A DNA stretch of 5,327 nucleotides from Planctomycetaceae bacterium. GTDB taxonomy: Bacteria > Planctomycetota > Planctomycetia > Pirellulales > Thermoguttaceae. Below, piece by piece: positions 1 through 5,078 of this stretch. The notes under the pieces are model-generated. The model was given only the letters and a program-made list of their open reading frames with translations. It searched no databases and had not been told where the DNA came from. Both the position numbers and the translations under genes were made by a program. Every line of letters begins with the position of its first letter. Within the stretch, counting starts at the first letter, position 1. The stretch spans positions 1 to 5,327 of the forward strand of contig JAIRYX010000438.1 of assembly GCA_031267635.1 (NCBI GenBank). The letters are read 5' to 3'.

Positions 1-192
1 AATAATGCTTTTTATCTTCGTTTTTTTAATATCGGAAACATCTCCCACAATCGACACGCCGCACAACGTTTGACCATAAAGAGCGGCGTTGTCATCGAAT
101 ACCGCAACTGGTTCAAAACCAGCGACACGCGCCGTTTGAATAACAACTTTAGCATGACCGCCTGCACCGATAATCTGAAGCTGCATGTTCAT
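1..192 (-). CDS. NeuD/PglD-type sugar O/N-acetyltransferase, N-terminal part (runs off window)
   Basis: Partial gene: 64 codons are visible and the frame stays open to base 1. The protein begins MNMQLQIIGAGGHAKVV, with the glycine-rich IIGAGGHAK motif (residues 7-15) followed by VFDDN at about 33-37. This is the hallmark of the PglD_N/NeuD N-terminal Rossmann-like domain, which binds the UDP-sugar substrate. The left-handed beta-helix acetyltransferase domain expected after it lies outside the window. Family members acetylate UDP-amino sugars (PglD) or sialic acid (NeuD) in the cytoplasm. The start is ATG at 192; a second in-frame ATG at 186 is equally possible and neither has a clear Shine-Dalgarno. 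It begins 18 nt after the PglC-type gene, the pairing seen in pglC-pglD loci, which supports acetylation of the initiating sugar. Family call is firm; the exact substrate is inferred. Confidence 0.85.
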   Translation of the reverse strand, partial: MNMQLQIIGAGGHAKVVIQTARVAGFEPVAVFDDNAALYGQTLCGVSIVGDVSDIKKTKIKSII

Positions 193-210
193 AATAATAC
201 AGATAAAATT

Positions 211-813
211 TTATTGATGATTATGTTGTCCTTCAAAAAACGGCATCGTAACATGATCTTCCGCACTAATGCCATCTCGCCGCATAACTTTCCAAAGCGT
301 CAAAACTATAATTTTTATATCAAGCCATAAACTTTGATGATCAACGTACCAAACGTCGTATTCAAATTTTTGTTCCCAACTGATGGCATTGCGTCCGTTG
401 ATTTGCGCCCAACCGGTAACTCCCGGTTTTACGCCATGCCGTTTTGCTTGTTCCTGCGTATATAACAGCAAGTATTGTATCAAAAGCGGTCTCGGTCCAA
501 CAAGACTCATTTCTCCTTTGAGGACATTCAATAACTCCGGTAACTCATCAATGCTTGTTTTCCGCAAAAAATGACCGAACTTTGTCAAACGTTTTTCATC
601 GGGTAACAAATGACCATTTTCATCTTTGGCATTTGTCATTGTTCGGAATTTGTACATAAAAAACGGTTTACCATGCAATCCCGGACGCTGCTGTTTGAAT
701 AAAATAGGACTCCCCATCTTAAGACGCACGCCAATAGTAACGACTAACAAAATAGGAAAAAAAACAATCAATCCGAATAATGCGCCGGTTATGTCCATCA
801 AACGTTTTAGCAT
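211..813 (-). CDS. pglC: PglC-type polyprenyl-phosphate phosphoglycosyl transferase (initiating sugar transferase)
   Basis: A 200-residue protein, about the length of Campylobacter PglC, covering the small monotopic bacterial sugar transferase domain. Visible features: N-terminal KR (residues 3-4) before a hydrophobic re-entrant helix (about 5-26) with F19-P20 at the helix break; the RPGLHGKPFFMYKFRTM block (about 43-59); the catalytic Asp-Glu pair in SIDELPEL (D89, E90); VGPRP at 105-109; and PGVTGWAQINGRNAISW at about 130-146. Family members transfer a sugar 1-phosphate from a UDP-sugar to undecaprenyl phosphate at the inner face of the cytoplasmic membrane, starting O-antigen, capsule or protein-glycan synthesis. 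The likely donor is a diNAcBac-like UDP sugar, given similarity to PglC through the C-terminal HVT segment and the adjacent PglD-like gene, but this is inference. Start: ATG at 813 gives the usual MLKRLMD opening. An in-frame TTG at 843 would add ten residues. The gap to the upstream ATPase stop is 43 nt. Confidence 0.93.
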   Translation of the reverse strand: MLKRLMDITGALFGLIVFFPILLVVTIGVRLKMGSPILFKQQRPGLHGKPFFMYKFRTMTNAKDENGHLLPDEKRLTKFGHFLRKTSIDELPELLNVLKGEMSLVGPRPLLIQYLLLYTQEQAKRHGVKPGVTGWAQINGRNAISWEQKFEYDVWYVDHQSLWLDIKIIVLTLWKVMRRDGISAEDHVTMPFFEGQHNHQ

Positions 814-856
814 AATTTGAATAATCTCTTTCTTATACTCCAATATGTTATTACAA

Positions 857-2410
857 TCATAAACCTATCACAGTCACCGTTTTTCCATTAACCGTTTCTT
901 TTGTTATAAAAATTTTCTCGTCCCATGAGACGGTTTTACGTTGCTCGAAAATCGCAAGCCAACCTTCCGTACAACCAAGCGTATCCATGTAACGCAACGT
1001 TTGATCAAGCCCTTCGGTAAATGTTTTTTCACTTCTCCGAATTTTAAGTTCAATCGGAAATTTTTGATCTTCGTAAACGACACAAATGTCAGTTCGTCCG
1101 GTTCCCACCGCAAATTCACGGACAATTTGTCCGCCGCCGTTAATAACACGCTGCAAAAACGCCATCAAAATCAAGTGCGGAGCAGCTTCTTTGTAATCAA
1201 TCTTTTCCAGCCATATCTCGCTGTTTTCACGCCAAAACTGCTGAAAGTCCCGCATCAGAAAATCCATGTTAAACCGTCCGTTTTGCAAATAACGGGGAAT
1301 TTGATAAAGCGGAGCATTTCGCTGAAGCTTGTCTTGCAAATTGAAATTCAACATACGAACCATGACTTCCGCATAAATCGGATTTGCCGCTTCGATTTTT
1401 TGAGGCGTAACACGAATCAAACCAAGATCGCGAGTATAATAAAAATCATCGGTCGTCACATCAACGTCGTCTCCAAGCATCATCGGTTCAATCACTTTGC
1501 GTACGCGTTCTTCTTTCAGCCGTTCCAGTAAACTATCAATGTGCGTATCACGCCGCAAAATGATTGTTTGAATCGCTTTCTCTACTAATTCCGCCGTTAC
1601 CGATTTAACCGAGTCGTTTTTCAATATTTTTTCGACAACTTCGCAAGCAATGGCATTGACTAACCAAGGTTGCCCCTGTGTTTGCTGAAAAACCAATTCG
1701 ACGGCGTCTTTTTCAAATTGCTGTCCGGTTTCGTCAGTATGTTGTTGATAGAGCGATAAAATTTCTTCGTTTGTGAAATTTTTTAACGTCAACGCTTCTC
1801 TTACAATATTGAACGGACTGGCGCTTCCCAACGATTGACTTTCAGGACGTACTTTCGCTTTGTAATCACGAATATTCCGCATTCCGACCAACGCAACGGA
1901 ATGAACGAACGTCCGAAAACTCCGATTATTGTAACCGTCTCTCAACTGTCGTAAAAAAGTGATTAACGTTCCTTCACTTAAACAATCCGCTTCATCAAAA
2001 AACAGTACCAACGGCTTATCAAGCGACATACAAAATACGGTTAGTTCAGTCATTAGAACGCCTGTAAAATCACTATAATCAGCGTCTTTTGCAAATTCCG
2101 AGGCATGAGGAATATCAACAAAACGAAGAACGTTTTTCAATGTCTTGACAATTTGAGGAATTCCTTTTTCCGGTTCGGTAATTCCTTGTAAAGATTCCAG
2201 CGTACAATAAATCGCATAATACTTTCCCACCATATTGAGCCGTTGCGTCAAATCTTGTAAATATGTAGTTTTTCCGCTCTGCCGCGCAGCGTGAATCACA
2301 AAGTATTGTTCCATGTTAATTAGCGTTTCCACTCCGTTTAAACGAGTGGACGCCTCAATCATGTAATGTTTTGCCTTATTACAAGGTCCCGCTATATTAA
2401 AATACCGCAT
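857..2410 (-). CDS. AAA-like ATPase with C-terminal PD-(D/E)XK nuclease-type domain
   Basis: A 517-residue protein opening MRYFNIAGPCNKAKHYMI, the characteristic start of a widespread bacterial AAA-like ATPase family. Walker A is AARQSGKTT (about 41-49; the first position is Ala rather than Gly, K47). Walker B is LVLFFDEAD (about 134-142, D139 E140), followed by a sensor-like VALVGMRNIRDY segment. A winged-helix-like middle contains TQGQPWLVNA and ILRRDTHIDSLLERL. The C-terminal domain carries GRTDICVV (D441), PIELKI (E454, K456) and LDQTLRYMD (Q470), matching the D...ExK...Q pattern of PD-(D/E)XK folds, so the nuclease-type active site looks intact. No family function is firmly known to me; a STAND-like or defence role is plausible. 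It is soluble, with no signal or membrane segment. ATG 2410 is preferred because family members begin MR-[FY]-FN; an in-frame TTG at 2416 sits closer to the ribosome site. It lies between glycan genes, 36 nt after the glycosyltransferase. Confidence 0.9.
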   Translation of the reverse strand: MRYFNIAGPCNKAKHYMIEASTRLNGVETLINMEQYFVIHAARQSGKTTYLQDLTQRLNMVGKYYAIYCTLESLQGITEPEKGIPQIVKTLKNVLRFVDIPHASEFAKDADYSDFTGVLMTELTVFCMSLDKPLVLFFDEADCLSEGTLITFLRQLRDGYNNRSFRTFVHSVALVGMRNIRDYKAKVRPESQSLGSASPFNIVREALTLKNFTNEEILSLYQQHTDETGQQFEKDAVELVFQQTQGQPWLVNAIACEVVEKILKNDSVKSVTAELVEKAIQTIILRRDTHIDSLLERLKEERVRKVIEPMMLGDDVDVTTDDFYYTRDLGLIRVTPQKIEAANPIYAEVMVRMLNFNLQDKLQRNAPLYQIPRYLQNGRFNMDFLMRDFQQFWRENSEIWLEKIDYKEAAPHLILMAFLQRVINGGGQIVREFAVGTGRTDICVVYEDQKFPIELKIRRSEKTFTEGLDQTLRYMDTLGCTEGWLAIFEQRKTVSWDEKIFITKETVNGKTVTVIGL

Positions 2411-2421
2411 TGTCAATTGAT

Positions 2422-2426
2422 TCCTG
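2422..2426 (-). promoter_or_regulatory. ribosome binding site of the AAA-like ATPase (CAGGA)
   Basis: CAGGA on the minus strand is the only Shine-Dalgarno-like run before this gene. It is 5 nt from an in-frame TTG (2416) and 11 nt from the ATG (2410). Spacing alone does not decide the start. Family resemblance of the N-terminus favours the ATG; the TTG would add only Met-Thr. Confidence 0.5.
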
Positions 2427-2446
2427 TAAAATTATGTTGATTCTCT

Positions 2447-3787
2447 TTATAAATTTTTTGCTATCATGTTTTCTATTTCATCAATATTGAGATTTAACAT
2501 CCGGCATATTTTTTCTTTATTTTGTTTTTTTAATGCGATTTCCCGTACCGCATACCATTTGCGAAATTCTTTTTCATCTTCTTCGGGATCAAGCAACGGC
2601 AACGGTTCCGGCTGTTTGTCCGGTTTAGGAATCGGAATTTTTTTCTGTTTGAGCAATTCGCAGTATTCTTGATAATACGCTTCCCAAAGCATCGGCGGTT
2701 GAAAATAGCGGACAACCCGTTTGCGTCCGTTGATTCCATGCCGTATTCTCAATTCTGAATCGTTGAGATATTTTAACACCGCTTCCGCTAATGAACCGCT
2801 ATCTTTCATCGGAATAATCGTTCCTGTTTCGCCGTCAACAACAGCGTCTATCACACCGGTTGCGTTGAATCCGACCGTCGGTATTCCCATTGCCGCCGCT
2901 TCCATCACAACATTAGGAAAACCTTCACGATAAGATGGAAAAACTAAAACGTCAAAAATGTTATATATCGGAATAACATTTTTACAATGTCCCGTTAATA
3001 TAACATTCGGCGATTGCTTTAACCAATCCATATCATTTTTATCAATCGAATCGCCAACTTCTTCTTCGCCGACAATTACAAGACGCGAATCAGGAAATGC
3101 TTTTAATATTTTTTTGAACGCCTCGATTAATTCCGTTATTCCTTTATCTTTAACAATACGCCCAATAAATCCTAAAATAAAAGTGTTTGGGTAAAAATTA
3201 TAGCTATTTTGTAGTTGCTTGGAATGTAGTAAATTCTCGCTATTTATATTGTAATCATTGATATTAACGCCTCTTGACGATCCTAAACACAACGTGGTTA
3301 GTTTTTTTGCGGGAGCTGGTTTCAATTCGATCATTCTATACAAAATGCTTTGACTGTTACAAATTATTTTTGATGCGCAAAGACAAGTTATTTTTTCTGT
3401 CCACCATAAAATAATTCTTTTGATTCCTTTGGTTGTTTCAACTCGTAATCCTCTTTGTTGAAAAATACGAACAGGGACGCATGAAAATTTTGCTGTTAAC
3501 ATTCCTAACAAAGCAGCTTTGGGAGTCCCTGCATTTACAATAGTTGGTTTCAACCTTCGCATCAATCGAAATATACGCCAAAGTGAAACAATATCTTGCA
3601 AAGGACTAATTTCACGTGACATCGGGATTTCGTAATACTCCACATGGTCTATTTTTGCCGTTTCACGGATTTGTTGTCCTGGAGCAGAACAAACGATAAC
3701 ATCAAAGCCCCTCGCTTTCATGTAAGCAAGATTTCCTCGAAGAAAACCGGTTGTTTGCGGTGCTGTGACAAGATAAAAAAGTTTCAT
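2447..3787 (-). CDS. GT4-family glycosyltransferase with an unusual C-terminal tail
   Basis: A 446-residue GT-B fold glycosyltransferase. The N-terminal acceptor domain begins MKLFYLVTAPQTTGFLRG and includes FQQRGLRVE at about 109-117. The C-terminal nucleotide-sugar domain shows GFIGRIVKDKG (206-216), LVIVGEEE (236-243), the retaining GT4 signature SYREGFPNVVMEA (285-297) with the E-x7-E pair E288/E296, and ATGVIDAVVDGETG (309-322). Such enzymes add a sugar from a nucleotide donor to a growing lipid-linked glycan on the cytoplasmic face of the inner membrane; donor and acceptor cannot be read from sequence. The catalytic part ends near residue 380. A further 66 residues form a proline- and charge-rich stretch (KIPIPKPDKQPEPLPLLDPEEDEKEF) and a Lys-rich helical end, not typical of GT4 enzymes of about 370-390 residues. 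ATG 3787 has a GAAAGG site 8 nt upstream. It is the first gene of the likely operon. Confidence 0.92.
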   Translation of the reverse strand: MKLFYLVTAPQTTGFLRGNLAYMKARGFDVIVCSAPGQQIRETAKIDHVEYYEIPMSREISPLQDIVSLWRIFRLMRRLKPTIVNAGTPKAALLGMLTAKFSCVPVRIFQQRGLRVETTKGIKRIILWWTEKITCLCASKIICNSQSILYRMIELKPAPAKKLTTLCLGSSRGVNINDYNINSENLLHSKQLQNSYNFYPNTFILGFIGRIVKDKGITELIEAFKKILKAFPDSRLVIVGEEEVGDSIDKNDMDWLKQSPNVILTGHCKNVIPIYNIFDVLVFPSYREGFPNVVMEAAAMGIPTVGFNATGVIDAVVDGETGTIIPMKDSGSLAEAVLKYLNDSELRIRHGINGRKRVVRYFQPPMLWEAYYQEYCELLKQKKIPIPKPDKQPEPLPLLDPEEDEKEFRKWYAVREIALKKQNKEKICRMLNLNIDEIENMIAKNL

Positions 3788-3795
3788 GAAAAATA

Positions 3796-3801
3796 CCTTT
3801 C
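3796..3801 (-). promoter_or_regulatory. ribosome binding site of the GT4 gene (GAAAGG)
   Basis: GAAAGG on the minus strand, 8 nt before ATG 3787, supports that start. The operon promoter should lie in the short stretch 3802-3842 or beyond the 3843-3927 hairpin; no convincing -35/-10 pair was found there. Confidence 0.6.
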
Positions 3802-3842
3802 TACCTCTAAATCTCGAAAATCATTGATGTAACCATTGGATA

Positions 3843-3927
3843 AGCGGTCATGTGCCAGCGAAAAAGAGCCACGCTTTGACAATTATCAGACACACAAGTG
3901 GCTCTTTTTCGCTGGCACATGACCGCT
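3843..3927. repeat. hairpin repeat copy 1: perfect 30-bp inverted repeat
   Basis: Arms 3843-3872 and 3898-3927 are exact reverse complements (30 of 30) around a 25-nt loop (3873-3897). The outer part of the right arm reads TTTTCGCTGGCACATGACCG and is shared, with small changes, by the second copy at 4043-4113; both also have CACACAAG just inside the right arm. TAAG occurs at both edges (3841-3844 and 3927-3930), which could be a 4-bp target duplication overlapping the arm ends, though this is too short to be conclusive. The repeat stands 55 nt upstream of the GT4 start. A terminator is less likely because no T-run follows the stem in either direction. The best reading is a small non-autonomous palindromic element (REP- or MITE-like) able to form a very stable stem. 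Confidence 0.9.
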
Positions 3928-4042
3928 AAGACGAAGAGAACCATACAAACAACCACTACTAAATACCATCAAATATAAATTAAATAAATAAATAACACTT
4001 AATAAAAATAAAAAACTTAAATATAACATTTATCGTAACAAT
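3928..4042. other. AT-rich spacer between the two hairpin repeats
   Basis: About 115 bases, composed nearly entirely of A and T between 3969 and 4032, with short TAAATAAATAAATAA-like runs. No gene, ribosome site or RNA was recognised. The last codons of the propeller frame (to 4017) extend into it but are not native coding sequence. It is distinctly richer in A+T than the operon. Confidence 0.6.
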
Positions 4043-4784
4043 ATGTGCAAGCGAAAACGACACACCAAATGACAAAAAAAACGCACACAAGCGCGCCGTT
4101 TTCGCTTGCACATGACCGGTTATTGAAAGAAAAATTTTGAGATATAATCCAATTTCCATGTTTATCAAATCTTGGATTGATACCATAAAATGTATCCAGA
4201 ATATCACCCGTTTTTAGATTTACTAAAGAATATTGTTGATCGATAGCAATAAGTCCATACATATTATTACAGTCAACTAAAATAGCATTTTTTTTACAAA
4301 GCCTCCAACACTCAGATTTTGTTTTGATATTGTAACATATCAATAAGTCGCTATCTTTTTGAATTAACATGAAACAGGAGCTTTGAAAAAAACATTTTTT
4401 TCCCCTGATAGACCAGTATTTTTTACCGTTGTTTATATTAAATACTTCTATTTGATCATTTATTGAAAAGGCAATATATTCATCACCAATATCAAAATGA
4501 ACATCATTATTGAATGTATCAAGGGAGGGACTTTGAAATGATAAAATTATTTTTTCTTGTTTTATGTCATAAAGGGAAAATGTGGTTGGAGAAACAGGAA
4601 AAGAAGATAGCAAAACCTTGGTTTCATCTGGAGAAAAACGCAAAAATCTTCCCGTAAATGAAGCGACGGGAATTCCAAAGGGAAACTCATAGAAGAAACA
4701 ATTATTTTCATAAAAATTTGTTTCTTCTATATTTTTCTTTTCTGTTGGTTGAGCAATAAAGATGTTGAGAAAACTCCTAAACAT
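4017..4784 (-). CDS. beta-propeller-like protein fragment (WD40/PQQ-type repeats), 3' end replaced by a repeat; probable pseudogene
   Basis: A 255-codon frame. Residues about 46-217 contain four repeats and the start of a fifth, each about 35-40 residues: strand, turn, then a 'D/N-I/L-K/N-x-G' turn and a final hydrophobic strand. Examples are FSLYDIKQEKIILSF, IEVFNINNGKKYWSI, LICYNIKTKSECW and YSLVNLKTGDILDTF. This is the pattern of WD40/PQQ-like propeller blades, normally six to eight, so the fold is incomplete. From residue 223 the sequence (NNRSCASENGA and a Cys/Val/Phe-rich end) is translated hairpin repeat, not propeller. ATG 4784 has no Shine-Dalgarno. A better start with a signal-like segment lies in another frame at 4819 and meets this frame near 4735. 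Base composition is more AT-rich than the operon. Function unknown; probably a dead or dying gene. It is separated from the operon by two repeats. Confidence 0.6.
   Translation of the reverse strand: MFRSFLNIFIAQPTEKKNIEETNFYENNCFFYEFPFGIPVASFTGRFLRFSPDETKVLLSSFPVSPTTFSLYDIKQEKIILSFQSPSLDTFNNDVHFDIGDEYIAFSINDQIEVFNINNGKKYWSIRGKKCFFQSSCFMLIQKDSDLLICYNIKTKSECWRLCKKNAILVDCNNMYGLIAIDQQYSLVNLKTGDILDTFYGINPRFDKHGNWIISQNFSFNNRSCASENGALVCVFFVIWCVVFACTYCYDKCYI
4043..4113. repeat. hairpin repeat copy 2: 17-bp perfect inverted repeat, inserted in the propeller gene
   Basis: Arms 4043-4059 (ATGTGCAAGCGAAAACG) and 4097-4113 are exact reverse complements around a 37-nt loop. Homology with copy 1 covers roughly 4086-4120 on the right side (CACACAAG, then TTTTCGCTTGCACATGACCG, then T/A-rich) without gaps. 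Outside 4043 the left edge has lost the match to its own right edge and to copy 1, so this copy looks degraded on the left. The propeller reading frame crosses the whole element: from about residue 223 onward its codons are repeat sequence. Confidence 0.85.
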
Positions 4785-4819
4785 AAAGTGAATGCTACTA
4801 AATTATTACGAATAATCAT
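4727..4819 (-). pseudogene. displaced N-terminus (signal/anchor segment) of the propeller gene
   Basis: A 30-codon frame from ATG 4819 reads MIIRNNLVAFTLCLGVFST and ends LLLNQQKRKI before TAG at 4727-4729. It has a basic N-terminus and a hydrophobic core of about 17 residues (7-23), like a signal peptide or membrane anchor, and ends in polar residues. A GGAAAGGA site is 11 nt upstream. One additional A in the A5 run at 4732-4736 would fuse it directly to NIEETNFYENN of the propeller frame. This strongly suggests it is the true 5' end, separated by a one-base deletion, a sequencing error or, less likely, programmed -1 slippage at AGA-AAA-ATA. If so, the protein would be exported or anchored in the membrane. 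Confidence 0.6.
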
Positions 4820-4830
4820 TGTAATACCAA

Positions 4831-4838
4831 TCCTTTCC
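4831..4838 (-). promoter_or_regulatory. ribosome binding site for the displaced N-terminus (GGAAAGGA)
   Basis: A purine-rich GGAAAGGA on the minus strand, 11 nt from ATG 4819. Spacing is slightly long but it is the only good site near this gene's 5' end; ATG 4784 has none. It supports 4819 as the original start. Confidence 0.45.
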
Positions 4839-4886
4839 AGTAATAAAATTTTCCTACTGCCTCAATGCAATAGGAAACAAGACAAT

Positions 4887-4985
4887 CTAGTGGTAAGTCC
4901 CTTAATTCCTATTGAACACCTAAAAGGTGAATTACAGTATTTTCCACGTTAAAAAATCAATACCAATTGAAGGACTTACCACTAG
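4887..4985. repeat. second palindromic repeat family, left copy with terminal inverted repeats
   Basis: This 99-bp unit has ends that are inverted repeats of each other: 4887-4916 against 4956-4985 match at 25 of 30 positions, with the outer 14 (CTAGTGGTAAGTCC) perfect. Such ends resemble a small non-autonomous transposon or a palindromic repeat. The same sequence, inverted and slightly longer, follows at 4993-5078, so the two copies form a large hairpin. On the plus strand the unit is open for 18 codons from 4896 to a stop at 4950-4952, beginning SPLIPIEHLKGELQ; it is about five bases shorter than the right copy, with frame-breaking differences. Confidence 0.85.
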
Positions 4986-4992
4986 TACCAAC

Positions 4993-5078
4993 GTCCTTCA
5001 ATTTTCATTGATTTTGTTAACGCGAAAAATATCGTACGCAATTCACGTTTTAGGTGTTCAATAGGAATTAAGGGACTT
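4993..5078. repeat. second palindromic repeat family, right (inverted) copy
   Basis: The reverse complement of this stretch matches the left copy closely. Bases 5048-5078 pair perfectly with 4895-4925 (31 nt), the next difference is a single G/C, and the inner ends 4965-4975 and 4993-5003 (AATTGAAGGAC) also match; the middle differs by substitutions and about 5 nt of indels. A 17-nt spacer containing ACTAGT (4981-4986) joins the copies. The unit's own ends match each other as imperfect inverted repeats (14 of 20). On the minus strand it is open for 31 codons (5077 to 4985), from SPLIPIEHLKRELRT to MKIEGRWY and a TAG. No transposase is nearby. Confidence 0.85.

Noticed and set aside
203..216. 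ATAAAATTTTATTG palindrome at the end of the PglC-type gene, also found at 5294-5307
   Set aside because: A short A/T palindrome is expected by chance in such AT-rich sequence, and the two sites share nothing beyond it. There is no GC stem for a terminator.
941..1531. Long plus-strand open frame of 196 codons opposite the ATPase gene
   Set aside because: It lies wholly antisense to a well-supported family protein, has no recognisable domain, and its composition is what the complement of the ATPase codons gives.
3876..3881. TTGACA in the loop of hairpin copy 1, as a -35 promoter box
   Set aside because: It is on the plus strand, facing away from the operon, and no -10 box lies 16-18 nt downstream.
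3980..4207. Minus-strand 75-codon frame overlapping hairpin copy 2
   Set aside because: It is an alternative frame through the propeller 3' end, the repeat and AT-rich spacer, with no homology I recognise.
4749..4952. Plus-strand 67-codon frame crossing the propeller 5' end and the left repeat unit
   Set aside because: It joins the antisense of the propeller N-terminus to repeat sequence and has no ribosome site. Only its last 18 codons are interesting, and those are reported under the repeat.
3843..5078. CRISPR array or retron-like structure built from the repeats
   Set aside because: There are two different repeat families with only two copies each, no regular spacers, and no cas or reverse transcriptase gene.
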